A DNA stretch of 64,000 nucleotides from Sclerodactyla briareus (lineage: Eukaryota > Echinodermata > Holothuroidea > Dendrochirotida > Sclerodactylidae): the NCBI GenBank assembly GCA_026419785.1, contig JAODTK010005529.1, forward strand, positions 124,001-188,000, in the 5' to 3' direction. Positions 1 to 12,757 of the stretch are shown here, piece after piece. Position 1 is the first letter of the stretch. Every line of letters begins with the position of its first letter. A program made the position numbers and the translations under genes. The notes under the pieces are model-generated. The model saw only the letters and a program-made list of their open reading frames with translations. It ran no database searches and had not been told where the DNA came from.

Positions 1-934
1 TCGGGCGGATTTTAGGCATGGCCAGAATATTGACGCTGACATTTCGAGGATGTACGCTGTTAAAATAATGACAAAACAAAGCACACGCCGAATAGTACCA
101 GGGACCCCCAGCATCTAGGCCTATGTGGAATGAGCTACAGGCTCTGGGACGTGGGCTCCTTGTTACATTCGGGGGGAATTCCCCTCCCATGGGCTTTCCA
201 TTGCTTTGGGCCGGGTAGATGGATAAGGAGGTAACACTGTGCAACTGTAATATTGACTACAACATAAAAATAATTTACGGGGAATGGGAAAACTGTGTTT
301 ATAGGTTCAAACCCCTTTTTTCAACTTGATATTCCTTTGCGGTATTATGCACCTTCGAGGTTTGCCCCATTATGCAGAGGAATGTGTATGTAATGTTAAG
401 TAGAATAATATAGACAATACCTGTGTATTTTACTGCGTCAAATCATTTGATGTTCTACTTGGTGGTCTACAATCGCTCTCCTATATAATGTAACTACCAA
501 ACAATAACCACCCAGCACAGTATGAATCCCCTCTCACAGACTAATCATTTTCCAAGGTGAAATTCAAGTTCAAAAAATTTTTGACTTAGCTGAAACAAAG
601 AACATTTGCAGGGTTGTGCCAGTGCGACAATGACTCCTGCAGAGTGAGCTGCCTTTTTCGAGCTCGTGCGATACACATGTATGTAAAGGCCTCTATAGCC
701 CCATAATGGAGAATTGTAGGACTTCATGTTTTACAATGAAACATTTAGTCTTCCAAAAATAGCTATCATCAGCTTCAATAAGCCTGTTCAGTCGCAGCAT
801 GAAGATATGATAACAGACATTTGTATGGCGGGTGAACCGCCCACTGATATCCCCGCTTTTGAGCATCAGGGGGGGGGTGGGAAGAAGTATCTAACACTCC
901 ATAAAGACCCCCAATTTGTAGAAACCCAGATAAA
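1..934. other. No recognised feature
   Basis: I see no recognisable gene or repeat here. The only open frames are short (95 codons or fewer) and unlike any protein I know. A run of nine or ten G lies near 869. Confidence 0.5.
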
Positions 935-1390
935 CTTCATCCCCAAGTTTTGTTGTAATCCATGGAATATGATAGGCCATGAATTATGCACATTGACCAA
1001 CGCTGGCCTTTGAATGACTTCTAAATTGTGAGGAACAAATGTAGCTCCCATCCAACAAGTTGTTGATCAATCTGACAAGTTTGGAAAATCTCATGAATTT
1101 CACAAATTTGCCTCCAATGACCAGAAATAACCTCCACATTTTTTGTTTGGTTCAATCGACTAACTTGAAATTCGCATAACTTATGCAAATTAGTGGCCCC
1201 CAGCATGGCAGTGATGCCCACTTTTCTGCGATTTCACTGGGCTACGTGTGTACAAGTTTTCGATCATCTGGATAAAGTGTTGAAGAGTTATTTCGCGTAA
1301 CGCCTAAAGTCCCGCGGCGGCGGAGCTGTCACGGCGGCGGCTAGACACCCAACACCAAATATCGCCGGACACGTCCAGTGTCCAGGGATG
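935..1390 (+). repeat. GGCGG-cored dispersed element, copy A
   Basis: This is a plus-oriented copy of a family also seen at 7,440-7,930, 36,536-37,215 (minus) and 38,040-38,580. It has degenerate ~115-bp units (a phrase like 'CTCCAATGACC', then a 'GACAAGTTTGGAAAATC' phrase). Next comes 'GTTGAAGAGTTATTTCGCG', a GGCGG-rich block (1,313-1,341) and a small hairpin at 1,363-1,385 with GGACAC/GTGTCC arms. No coding potential is seen. The name is mine; the family is not identified. Confidence 0.65.
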
Positions 1391-1854
1391 ATAATGACAA
1401 TGGGACAAGTTCAGTCGGGTAGTAATTGAACGGAATGCATGCACACACAGCCCAAACAGTAGGCGGGGGATCTTTCGAAACTCCTCTGACGAAAACTACA
1501 TATCACACCAGCACAAAACTTTGTAAATTCCAAACATACCAACATACAAACATGAGATGAATTGATTTCGTTTTCGAAGAGTAGTCACAGTTTAAAAATA
1601 AGCCACAATGATATATCAATGCAAAAAGCTTGTCTTTACCCAACTACTGCTGAGCTGTGAGCATGCGCACTAGAAACCGTGAACAGGCTTATTGATCTTG
1701 CAGCTGTCCTTGACCAACACATCAGCACAATTCACTGCTGTTTATAATTTAGGGAATAATGAACAGATACGAGGGCCTTTGTTGCGGAATTAAAACCGGG
1801 ATGACGTCATTATAGGATTTTAGAAAACCGAGGCGCAGCCCAGGGCACCACTGC

Positions 1855-1975
1855 AATGCTGTGGGGGCCACTAATTTGCATAATATACGTGAATTTTTCA
1901 AGTTGGTGGGATTTGAATGAAACTTGGTGGGTAGGGACTATAGGTATTATAGAGTTGACAGGTGCATTCATTATG
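1855..1975 (-). repeat. Partial ~115-bp monomer of the GGCGG family
   Basis: The segment carries 'TTTTTCAAGTTGGTGGGATT', then a 'GAAACTTGGTGGGTAGGGAC' phrase. These match the minus-oriented units at 36.8-37.2 kb. It looks like an isolated or truncated unit. Confidence 0.55.
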
Positions 1976-3329
1976 AGACACTCTTCAACCAAAAGGGACA
2001 GGCATTTTTTGTGAAATTCATGTTGTACCTGAGCCTATTGTACAATCACATCTAAAGTTATCCGTATCTGAACCAAAGATGGGAATTTGGAGTCAACTTA
2101 TATCTCTTGTCAGTCGTTTCGACAATAGGAAAGGCTGAGTGGCCACCTCTGCATTGAGGGAATATGCCAGATCTTGGTATCTAGTAGAATAGCAGTGAAA
2201 GGTGGAAGTATCATCTACCCATATGATAAACCACCCCAGCTTTCTTATGAAGAAGGTTACTTAAAGTTTATTCCATGTTACATGTACATGAGGGTCGTCT
2301 ATTGGGCTCTATACATACATTAGGCTACAGCCTGAACCAACGGCAAAGCCGAAAGCTAAGTTTCACAATGTTGATATTGATTATATTCTGTGGATGGAGG
2401 CAGAAGGGGGAAAGGGGGGAGGGGTTTCTGTAAAATTATTGCAATAGTGGTATGTTTCAAATACTGCATGCTGACAATGCAACCTCAGACTACCAGTGTA
2501 TTCCACTGACCTTTGACATGACATTATGATAATAATAAATAATATTAATAAACAAATTTGTATAACGCACATATCCAACGAGAGGTTGGTTGTTCAAGGC
2601 GCTGAACAAACAGAGTAAAAAAAATATCAACGCAAAATGAACAGTATATGGCCCAAAAAAGGTCAACAGCAAGAAACAAGGTACAGAGTTAGAAACTATG
2701 AAAATGCTGAAAATGCATGCTGATACATTATATCACTATACTAAGATTTCAACTGTTGTTGGTTTTAAACAGCTATTCTTGACCTGCAAATGGCTGAGAG
2801 TTATGGGATGTACCGAAATAGCATAAACGACATTCATTTGCATTTAAATATTCTTTTGTAGTCCTAAGATATTCATACAGGACTTTCTGTCAAGTGTGCA
2901 ACCCCTTGTTGAAAGTTGGGCAAGCAAAAAAAACATGAGGGGAACCGAATTTCCTGGGAGGTACCATGGTTGAGCCCTTGGTGGCAATGTGGTAGGACGT
3001 CTATAACTTATAATTTTACAATTTTACTGTCCCCTCAGGAATCCATGATATGCCACTTCAAGGTCGCCAGAGCGGCATTTAGCTCGAAAATTTGTCAGGG
3101 ACCCACATGTGGCTTCTCGAACCACACAATTGAACTCCCTGTTTCGCAATCATGGTTGCTTCTGCTAGGGTATACTGTAGTTTTTTTCAAACCATTCTGT
3201 TCTTAGAGGTTGAAAAAGAGTGATTTGCTACTTACATATAATATAGAAATGTGCTATACAGTAGTTCCCGAGCCCCCAAGTGCTCAAAATATAAAGGGCA
3301 TTAACAAATAACCACACCCACCTGAAAAT
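1976..3329. other. No gene recognised; possible LINE/SINE tail
   Basis: This stretch is unremarkable. Around 2,560-2,610 'TATAACGC' is followed by 'TTCAAGGCGCTGAACAAA', resembling the 3' tails of some animal LINEs and SINEs. The 96-codon frame at 2,916-3,206 matches nothing I know. Confidence 0.4.
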
Positions 3330-3565
3330 TGGGACCAAAGGTGGACCACACCCACTACTGTAAGTTTCATTAACATCCAACGAACTCCACAAATATGCCC
3401 AAAGAATGCAAATTAGACAAAAAGATCTACCTCCAGTGACTACGACTCTCGTTATGAAATACTCAGAACTACGGGTGAACTATATCCACCAAGTTCCATG
3501 GCAATCTGACAAAATTTCTCAGAAATTATGAAAATCAGACTACCTAATTAGCATATTCTTCACTG
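3330..3565 (+). repeat. Diverged ~115-bp monomers of the GGCGG family
   Basis: 'CTACCTCCAGTGACTACG' followed by 'CCACCAAGTTCCATGGCAAT' and 'CTGACAAAATTTCTC' is the unit order seen in the 7.4-kb and 38.1-kb copies. The GGCGG block is absent, so this copy is partial. Confidence 0.5.
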
Positions 3566-3574
3566 CAGGGCCAT

Positions 3575-3819
3575 AACCCCACCCGGGGGGTCAGAACCCC
3601 CATGACCCAAGTGATCAATAAATTTTTAACATAAAAACTTTTTTTTTTATAGCTCACTAGGTGTTGCAGCTGTTGTTTAGCAAATATTGCAGCAGCATGT
3701 GTCTAGGGGCCCATACATTGTACTTATTTGCCAATGGGGAGGGTGAGGCCAAATATGAAGGCACACTTCCCTAAACCCCTCCCCCCCCCCCCAGACAAAT
3801 CTCTCGGTCCGCACCTGCT
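3575..3819. repeat. Repeat X, copy 1
   Basis: This copy is collinear with 43,222-43,506. Both have a G-run with 'TCAG.ACCCCCAT', then 'TTGCAGCTGT', 'AAATATTGCAGCAGCATG', 'TGTCTAGGGGCCCATA', a C-run and finally 'AAATCTCTCGGT'. They differ by small indels and by the length of the C and G runs. The ends are G-rich at one side and C-rich at the other, as in several other short elements in this window, so a non-autonomous transposon or SINE is likely. No coding content is seen. Confidence 0.75.
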
Positions 3820-6439
3820 CCACTGACAATCTAATCAGTTCATCAGTTCATTTTGCAAAGAAGCACAAACAATGAAATGTTGTTTAGAAGAAACAGAAAC
3901 TTTGAGCGTGTGATAACTATAATCAGCAGCCTACCCTCAAGCACAATGGCTGGTAACGCCATAAGAAAGTGAAGATACAATATTATGTTCGCGCAGCATG
4001 TGTGCATGCATGCCCACCTTTCTACATGGAATTTTACCCCTTTGCCTTTTTTTTTCATACAATATAGGAGAGAGTATATCCCTTTAAGGATAAATATTGT
4101 GTATCTATTATCTAATCACACTCACGATGTCGACACAGGAGAGACCCTACCAGCTGCATGGAGTTACATCATACAGGGTGATTCAGCAGTCCAAAGTACG
4201 TCTGGCACAATCTTGCGAGGAAGAAAGACAAAGCAAGCCATGTTCTCTGTAGAAAATTTAGCGTCCAATGATATACACGCAAATCTGGGACGACCAGCAG
4301 GTCACCACATGACATATATGCCAAAACCCTTCCAAGCCTTGTCACGACTCGAGTCCTCCGGCACTCGTTACAGGGGTGAATAATTACTAGACGGAAACAG
4401 GGGTAGCGATTTATTGGGTCTGAGGGTCCATGAGCCCTTTCTTAGCAGTTGGACCTTCAAACAAGGGTTTGTACCCACCTAGGGGGCCAAGATTGCACTA
4501 TATTTACCGTAAATCTTGGCATTTTATCCAATTTCATAGTAAAATTGATGTGCTGAGCCCCTTTCTTTCAAGAGCCAACCGGGCTACCCCTGGACGGAAG
4601 CCTAGCAGGCAAGCCCTCTCCTTTTGGCTCTCATGAGAAATGACCATTGTCAAGCTTAGAAAACATAGTAACATACAGTGATTCAAATATTGTGTTACAT
4701 ATAGCACAATTCTGCATTTTGGCCCTAGCTTTAAAAAATCAAAATTGCCCTAAGAAGAAGAGACATGGCACACCCACTCCTTTTGACCCCTTCCACAGGA
4801 TGGTGGTCAACCCAAGGCCTTGTGTGGAGTGGTCCCCCCCACCTTCCTGAAAATGTATCATGCAAACCTTCACTCAGACTTTTCAGAGAGGATATTCAAC
4901 TTCCACTTCTCCCATTTTCATGGCCATGTGATTGTGATGTCATTTAATAGATGGAGGTGTATTCAAATTTGAAATTCTTTACCAACTACAGAACAATGTG
5001 ACACCAAAAATTAGTGCTTCAAATTCATCTATAATACTGCCAGTCCGGCTGAATGACCTACTGTAACGCGTTACTTCAACTTCCATATACTCATACTGAC
5101 ATATTTTCACTTTGTCGTCCAATGCAGTCTAGCTAAGTAGAAAGTAATTTTACAAGGCGAATGAAAAAATATGCTGGCACTACTGCGCATAGTACTACAG
5201 AGTGTGTGCTACTGTACATTTTGTAGGGTCTTCCTGAGAATGCCCTGTCCTCCCCCGTACGCATGTCAAGGATTTCATATAATATAACTCCTCGCGTTAC
5301 TTTATAGGCCGAGGTGCTGTCGCTCTACTGCACGGCAGTGGGCAGGCAGCTACTGACTGTACAGAGAGAGCCCTGTCTGAGCCACAGAGAGGCTGGTTAA
5401 TTACTAGCACACACACTCATACACAAGGAAAGCAAGTCCCTGGACATCTAGGGCAGCTGTAGCCTATACTCGCCACCGAGCTGTGAGCCTTCACATCTCA
5501 CTGCCGACCGGGAGATTCCGTAATAACTGTACTCTCTCCCCAGACGGGCATAGCAGATGATACATGGAATTCTACCTGTGATGTGACGACTTTACTTAGA
5601 ACTGCCAGTTGGGGGAAAAAAAAAAAAAAAAACTGAAACACTTCACAAATTAATGGGGAAGAGAGTACGTCGAGAACATGTCACTCACATCTAACTAATG
5701 AGGAACTGTTGAATGGGCACACCTCTTTTTTTTATGTGAAGCCCATTGGCATCTTTGTGATATTGCACTGTATAAATAATATAACATTATTATATTACTA
5801 TAATGTAATTAGTGAAGGGCTATTCAGGGTTAGTCAGATTGGCTAGTTTGCTAATCATTTCACTAGATGATTACTTGATTAGCTTCTTCTCTGAATAACA
5901 ATACACACCAAAGCTTGGGAAATCCCCATCTTCATCAAAGCGTGCTAATAGAAAAATTTGATTATACATTATGCCCCGCTAGTACTGATACAAGTTAGCT
6001 AGGTAACGGTGATTTTGGAAGCATAATACCCTTTGATTTTAGACCACTTGGCTGTGGGCCATATGCAGCCCATGAAGTGCTACTTGAAGATAAATTAGCT
6101 CAGGGTCGACACAAAATTCTTCCTAATAGAACCTGATGCCAATATAGAAACACAATGAATTTTGTCAAATTTATCATTTTGTAATAAACCAAATGTGGGA
6201 AAACTAACAAAACTGGTTGAACAACTCTGACACTGGTGAGAAATTTTGTGGTAAATAAATATTGATACTCTATATATTCAGTCTGATAGAAGCCTAATAA
6301 AAGCGCCCCTGTGTTTTTCCTTCTCTAATTTTTTCCTTCACCAAATCATGAAGTCTTCACAGAAGCACAGTAAGAATCAGACTTGAGGTCTGAACCGAAG
6401 TTGACAAAATTTTTGTCTGCTTTGTTTCGTCTTCGCCCC
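3820..6439. other. No gene recognised
   Basis: A 132-codon open frame at 3,985-4,383 (+) has no motif I recognise and no codon pattern that argues for a gene. An A run occurs near 5,616-5,632. Around 5,830-5,885, phrases such as 'CTAATCATTT' and 'GATTAGC' recur, like the subterminal parts of some hAT elements. No boundaries can be placed. Confidence 0.4.
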
Positions 6440-6715
6440 ATGGGAGCACCCGGTGGGGCCATTTTTTGCTCTTTTTGCAAAACTGACATTTCTGCATGTT
6501 TTTGAAACATGGCAATCGTTTTGGATTTTGGATCAACTTTTGTTCCACCACATGGTACCCCACCCGGTGGGTAGTTTGAAGTTTTCCGTAAAAATGATTT
6601 CTTGCCAATTTGTGCATTTCAGAACTTGGCGATCGCTTTGAGAACAACTTTGTCGCGCCACAGGACACCACCCAGCAGCCATTTTGAACTTAATTTCTGC
6701 AAACTTGCATAACAT
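6440..6715. repeat. Tandem ~110-bp monomers
   Basis: Three degenerate units begin near 6,449, 6,563 and 6,670, each with a 'CACCCGGTGG'-like phrase. The phrase is followed, to varying degrees, by 'CCATTTT', 'GCCAATTTGTGC' and 'TTGGCGATCG'. Spacing is about 108-113 bp. The 104-codon minus frame across this stretch is a by-product of the repeat. A similar but diverged family is at 11,100-11,345. Confidence 0.6.
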
Positions 6716-7106
6716 GAAGCATAGCTATGTTTCGGGATCGGATTTTCACACCTTGGGATGCCAGCTGGCAAACATTTTGGAATTTCTTGGTAAAACTTTT
6801 TTTTTACGATCAGAGTGTTGGATGAATAAACTCGTAGAGAGAGGATCTTGACATTTTCATCATCAGGATTCTGAAGAAATCTTGTGCTAGTGCGTCTGAA
6901 TCATGTACATGAAAACACACTGTTTCATTCAGGAGCCGCCAATACACATGAAAAGAGATTTAGGAAAATTAATTTGAAATTCTCCAAACATATTGAAGAA
7001 TGGATTTTGAACTAGTAGTTTGGTTTTCTCAAGAAAACGTTACACAGCGATTCTTGTTTGAAAGGGGATTCCCTGCTTTATCTACACCCATTATTTAGGG
7101 TTCTCG

Positions 7107-7150
7107 TACACCCCCCACACCCACCCCCACCCCCCCCCCCCCCTCCCCCC
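7107..7150. repeat. C-rich tract
   Basis: Nearly all C, with A and T interruptions. It is one of many C or G runs in the window. Confidence 0.9.
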
Positions 7151-7184
7151 ATAAGGGAGCTACATACCATAGGCCCCTATTTCA

Positions 7185-7440
7185 GCTTCATATAATGTAG
7201 TAAAACTTGACTTGACTTTTCATACTTGACCCCGGGTATCTTTAACCTGACCCCAAAACAATAGGAATCATATTCATTATGGGGAACACACATACTGTAG
7301 GCCCACCAAGTATGAGCTCTAATCATCCAGGTGGGGTTCGCTATCATTTTTTACAAGCCAAAATCTAGTTCTTAATGTTGTTGTTTTTTTCATTTTTTTT
7401 TTTTTTTTTAATTTTCCAGAAATGACCCCAGTCAACCCCA
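7185..7440 (+). repeat. ~150-bp monomer ('TTATCGTG' family)
   Basis: The unit holds 'CCCCAAAACAATAGG', 'TATGGGGAACACACATAC', 'CCAAGTATGAGCTC' and 'CATCCAGGTGGGGTT'. The same order recurs at 7,930-8,085, in three units at 23,280-23,730, and near 37,500-37,640. Copies lie next to GGCGG elements more than once, so the two may be parts of one larger element. Confidence 0.65.
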
Positions 7441-7930
7441 AGAACAACTAGAAATATGCAGGTAGGAAAAACTGACGACATGGACGTCTGCGGAAGTACC
7501 TTGTGGCATAAGAGAACATGATTATCCATCCATTTGACCTCGGGTGAATTTGGAATGACCTACCCATTGTCCAGGACCAACTGTAGTCCACATTCTCCAA
7601 GTTTTTGTTTTGAATATTGACAAAGTTAGAAAAATTGCGAAGAACAAGAGAAAAAACAAAATAGAAACACTGAATGCCCTCTAGTGACCTTGAAACCACC
7701 GCCATGTTTCCCGGGACCAAATTTTGTCCTCACTCAAGTTTCGTGTATATGGGACTAACTCTGTATTTCATTTTTCGTCCGACATGAAATAATACCCACT
7801 TTCGAACCTATCAGATATTTTACTAGGGCGGACATGTGCACAAAGTTCCAGATCAATCGGTTCAAACATTGAAGAGTTATTGTGCTAATGCCTAGGTTTC
7901 TGCGGCGGACAGAGCCCTAAACCATAATAC
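7440..7930 (+). repeat. GGCGG-cored dispersed element, copy C
   Basis: It contains 'CCAGGACCAACTGTAGTCC', 'ACTAGGGCGGACATGTGCAC', 'GAAGAGTTATTGTGCTAATG' and a short GCGGCGG block. These are collinear with copy E at 38,040-38,580, which it matches more clearly than copy A. The GGCGG core is shorter here and the terminal hairpin is weak. Confidence 0.65.
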
Positions 7931-8085
7931 CCCAAACACTTTATACTTTGACCTCTGGTGACCTCATAGGACCTCATGATCTGATCCTAAAACGACGGGA
8001 TCATGTACTCATCATGAAGAAGGCACATACTCAGTGTGAGCTCCATCCATTCAGGTGGGGTTGAGTTATCGTGTTTATGAGCCAG
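7930..8085 (+). repeat. ~150-bp monomer ('TTATCGTG' family)
   Basis: It carries 'GACCTCTGGTGACCTCATAG', then 'CATTCAGGTGGGGTTGAGTT' and 'ATCGTGTTTATGAGCC'. It abuts copy C of the GGCGG element. The second, adjacent unit supports a composite structure. Confidence 0.65.
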
Positions 8086-8089
8086 ACGT

Positions 8090-8345
8090 CACAAACGCAG
8101 GCATGCGTAACCAACACGTCCCACCGACACATTTCTCTCTGCGGTACTTCGCGATGTGAAAAGGGTGGCTAATACACGCATACAACAACTCGCCTACCCC
8201 ATATTTGTCCCTGCTCCAATCCCTTGTGCTGATTGACCAGTGAGAAGGCAGCGGGTACCATTTCAGAGAGTTCATTGGTAACTGACCTGACGGGGGTTCG
8301 AAGCCAGATCTTCTGATTGGTAAGCCAACGCAACGTCAACAGCCG
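8090..8345 (-). repeat. tRNA-like SINE candidate
   Basis: Read on the minus strand, 'GGCTTCGAACCCC' (about 8,295-8,307) fits a tRNA B box, preceded by 'GGCTTACCAATCAGAAGATC'. No good A box is visible upstream, so this may be the decayed head of a tRNA-derived SINE whose body extends toward lower coordinates. It is not a functional tRNA. Confidence 0.35.
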
Positions 8346-9479
8346 TACCACTCATTGTAGTCTTCACCATGCTGTAGGTACAGCAATACCAATGGGGAAT
8401 TCTGCCCCAATTGATCTGCATTTCCTAGTTAAAATTTTGTTACAGGTGGCGAACAAATTGCAAGTCCCACCATTGATCAGGTTCACTGATCATATAATTC
8501 TCAAATATTGGTATTTTTTTTAATCATTCCATATTTGATAAACATGTTATCTGCCTTCGATATCGAAGAAATTTCCAATGGGTTAATGTCAATGGCTTCA
8601 GGCCAAATATGGCTCTGAACCTTTTTACTGAATGTTACGGTACGACTAATGGCATGACATCATCTGATATTTTGTTTCGTTTTTTTTGGTATTTTTGACA
8701 GAACCTGCATTGAACAATTGGCATTGAACTTGAGGTCTATACAAGGAACAGTAAGAGAGTTATTTACAACGTATGGTATTATAGTGGTCAAGAGCCCTGT
8801 CAAAGACCAATTGGTGAACAGGATTATATAATATATACAGATTTCCATCTGTACCTGTAGTTCTAAGATTAGATTGACACTAGATCAGGGGACTGATAGT
8901 AAATTTTTCAAACTACTGATTGCTGAATTCAGATTAAGACCCAGGCACACAACAGTGAAAGGAAAGAACTAAAAGAAATCTGTTCCCACACCACTTGCCT
9001 CTCTCCCCGTTGCATTGGTTAGTGTTGCAGTTACTGCATTCGGCTATCCCTAATCCAGAATCCAATGACCGCTGCCCTGATATTTCATGTGCCCATACCA
9101 TATATATATCCGGGCCTTCAAAAGTAAGCCGGTCGCTGGCCGTAAATCGCCGCCTAGATAAGCATATGCCGCCGCCTACTTTTTACTAAATGGCAAAAAT
9201 AATTTACTAATATTTCCTCGTTTATGTGAAAATACAAATCGCGTATGAGTGTCAAAATGTGTCATAAAGAGCATAAGGCTTTGTTTCTGACGTAATCTTT
9301 CACACTGAAATGAGTCACGAACGTCGCTATTCGTAGAGAAACCACAGCTGTAAGATCATAGATCCGGTATTGGCTACCAAACCGGTACTACATAAAATTA
9401 TGTATTTTCTTTCTCTCATTTGCTCCTCTCCCTTCGCTGATACCAACCAAGCCGTTGCCGCGTACATCGCAGCTCACTC
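8346..9479. other. No recognised feature
   Basis: I see no gene or clear repeat here. Small open frames of 60-70 codons on both strands match nothing I know. Confidence 0.45.
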
Positions 9480-9504
9480 ATCCGCAACCGTTTGAAAAAT
9501 AGTG

Positions 9505-9615
9505 GTCAAAAAAAACGATTATCAGTAATCGGAATCGGACCGATTATGGAACAATATTCGGTAAAATATCGGTACACATAATCCGATATTGGCATAATCG
9601 TTTGACACTGCTGAA
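9505..9615 (-). mobile_element. Possible hAT-type transposon end
   Basis: On the minus strand the segment starts 'CAGTGTCAAACGATTATG' and continues with many short 'ATCGG', 'CCGAT' and 'GATTAT' repeats. That pattern is typical of the subterminal region of hAT-like elements. I could not find the matching other end, so this is probably a truncated or solo end. Confidence 0.35.
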
Positions 9616-11099
9616 ATGATAGAACTGCCACGTGTGTTGCGCGCTGTGTACTTGCATTATTTGCTGAATATATCAGTCGCCGCAGACATCGCAGCTTTAT
9701 GGTAACGTAATAATAAAACTGCATGCAAAGCTATCTGTTGCTTGCTTACCTCGCCCAATGCTGTTGCTCACTATTCAAAGACCAGCCCTGTTTGGAACAG
9801 TGGTCATCCGACTGTACTGTTCACTAGCATCTGACAATGCATTCCCACTGATAATGTACAGTGCGTTACACGACTACCAAGTAGGCCACTCCTATTGACT
9901 TGGTACAGGCCGCCGACAGCAAACCTTTTTATCGCACACAATTAACATCTATGGGAGTTTCTAACTGACTCTGTGATTAAGGACTGGAATTATTAGCGAT
10001 CGTCGATCCACCTCGATCCACGATACTGCAATGTATTTTCGCGTGGGCCCACAATTCTATGAATGAATTATTGTGATTAATTGGGCAATTGGTAGAAAAA
10101 ATAATTATACATAAAGGTTTAGCGCAGATCTGGTGGCTTTTAGGGCTGATTTTAGACTGTGCCTTGCTTCATTTTCCAGCTAAAATAATCACAGTTACGT
10201 TAGGGCCTACTGACATTGCACTAGCGACCTGTTTGTGCGGGCCGGCTGGGCGTACATATTTACGTAGGGAAGCTGAAGTACATTTTAATTCTGCCTGCGA
10301 AACAGCATGTGCTGTTTGCCATACGTACGTTGTCATAAATTCTGTTCAACTATCGATACAAAACGAGAATACAACCATTCATTATACAAAATATATTTTG
10401 GGGGGCAATCTTTTGACTTGAGAAGAGGATGTATAAAAGAAGGGCATTGTGAAAATAGAAGTCCCATACAGTGAGCACTGTGAGCTGCAAGTATAAGTGT
10501 AATATAACGATCGCTAGCATTATTTAGGCAAGCGCGAATACCCGTACTGGCATGATACCGGTGCCAGGGCATCGGTAATGCCAGTTCCAAAAATATAGGT
10601 ACCGCGCGCAACCCGAACAGGATTAGGGGTGAAAGGGATGAAAGGGATCATGAAATCAATGTTGATGATGGGAGAGAAAGAGAAATAAAGCAAAGTTACT
10701 TCAAATGATACAGTGTTGTTCTTTATTAGTTGTATTTGACAATACAAAAAACAACACATAGAAAATGAAAAAAAAACCCACTACATTACCCCAAAATTTT
10801 AGTCATGTCAGTTGTTCAAATTCTATCAAAGATGCACCCTTTTGCGTCTAGACAACCCCTCATGAGCAAAAATTTTCCAAAGGGGAGGGGGACACCCCCT
10901 TAGACCCCTCCCCAGGACGGCGATCACAATTCATGTTACCCTTCTTATTTTCTCACAGGTACCCATGCTACTTGGGGATGAAATGAAGGCCCTTGAGAAT
11001 ATGGCAACAATAACGCGGACAACCACTCTCCTGATTGTTTCGAAAATCGCACCAACTCATAGTCGGTACAGACAAGTGGATTGATGAAAGTGATGTCGC
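9616..11099. other. No gene recognised
   Basis: Open frames up to 110 codons (10,089-10,421, +) show no motif I recognise. Nothing else stands out. Confidence 0.4.
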
Positions 11100-11345
11100 A
11101 ACTCGTGTGGTTGCCATTTGGATTTCAACAGATTCTTATCGCAGAAGATGTGTTTCAGAATGTGGCAATTGTTTTTGAGACTATAGTCTGCCCAACCAAA
11201 TCTGCTTGGCAAGCAATTTTGATTCGTTAACAAATTTGTCATCGCTAATTACGTGTTTTGCAAACATTGACAATCATTTAAGAACCAACTTTTATCTCAC
11301 CCCATCACCTGACCAGGTGGCATTTCTGATTTTCTGCAATCACCT
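11100..11345. repeat. Tandem ~105-bp monomers
   Basis: Degenerate units carry a '(G)CCATTT' or 'CAATTTTGATT' phrase at about 11,113, 11,213 and 11,320, with 'CAACCAAAT' nearby. Spacing is 100-107 bp. The family resembles, but is diverged from, the one at 6,440-6,715. Confidence 0.45.
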
Positions 11346-12714
11346 TTATATCAGCCAACCAAATTCATGGTAAAGGACACTAATGTTATTTGGGGGGACC
11401 CATGGATACCCTTATTACATGATGTACATCACATGAGATGGACAGTATTGTAGACCGATTGCTCAAATGTGGGAAAATACAAATGTTTGCGGTTCACCCG
11501 CCAGACGTCTGGGCCTGATGATTTTGAAAATGCTATAGTAAGTTCTCTTAAGAACAGGTTGTCACAGACCATTTTTAGAGCGGGGTGATTCTGACAGTGA
11601 TGCGAAGTCCTGGGGGAGGGTTTTTAGTGAAGGGGGCATCCCCTTTAGAATTTTTCAAAGCCTGATGGTGCCTACGGCAAATGTTGCATTTTATTTAGAA
11701 AGGTTTTGATCCTCAATATTCCCCGAACGAGCCACCTTGCTTTTTTCTTTTGAGCAAGGAATTTCCTAGGATTCTTTATCGGTAGGGTAAATGTAAGAAA
11801 TTTAAGCCCGGCGGAAAAGCTGACATTGGACTTTGAGGACAGGCGGGAAACGTTGAGAGCGGGTAGCACGCCCGGTGGTTGGTGACAACCCCCACTTAAG
11901 AATTTGAATAACTAAAATGTAACAGTATGGCTTGGGAATATTCAACAACTTAGCTCAGCTTTCAAAATGAGGAGGAAAGTAAATTGTCGGCTGATCCCTG
12001 TTCCGTGTTAGAAATTAAAATGCCTAATTGAACCATGGAGTACAACATTTCAGGCGGGATGTTGGAAATGATGCATTCATACAGCAAAGTACACCAATTT
12101 TATAGCACTTGCAAACATGATTTCAAACGAAAGCGGGATGCAAATTTTATGGTGGTTTACCACGTAGCCTAGCTTTAATGCCGGAGGAATATGTTCTCCC
12201 AAAATTTGCTCAAGAGAAACCTTTTTTTCCAAGTGGCGAATCGTTGAGTCGATCAGCGGGTCCTTTTTGCCTACCACAGAAGTGTCTACCTACAGATGTG
12301 GATATGCCTGACGTCTGCTTACAATTGGATGCATCAAAAGTTCAAAACAATTAATCATTCCATTGTTCTATTTTGAGAGAACAAACAGTTTCTCTTTTCT
12401 TTCAGTCACTGATTCGCCAAGCCTTGGAGGAGAACTTGTCCAGGGGCCGTTTGTAGTGAAATTGTCCAGGTTGGGCTTGCCTGGCCTATTCGGCATTAGA
12501 CTCTCCAGGACCCATCTTTTGAGGGACTGGCTTGTCCAATTTAAGAATTTAGGAGCAGCACAAAGCATTTAGGTAGGGCACCAGGCAAAACATTTCCGTA
12601 TGGCAGGGCATGCACCAAGGAAAAACACCAAAATGTGAAAAGGCCTCAGAACAGGGATATGCAAGCCCAAATGCAAGAAGGTCAAAAAATTCGGTCCACT
12701 GCAATTGATTCCTG
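11346..12714. other. No recognised feature
   Basis: No gene or clear repeat is seen. Overlapping short open frames near 12,363-12,572 on both strands look like chance. Confidence 0.4.
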
Positions 12715-12757
12715 GAGGGGGGGGGGGGGGGGGTTGGGGGTGGGGGGGGGGGGGGGG
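12715..12757 (+). repeat. G-rich tract
   Basis: About 43 bases, almost all G, interrupted by a few T. The strand could form G-quadruplexes. The open frames across it are low-complexity artefacts. Confidence 0.9.

Noticed and set aside
3985-4383. 132-codon plus-strand frame as a gene
   Set aside because: It has no recognised motif and no upstream or downstream exon-like sequence, and its length is within chance in 64 kb.
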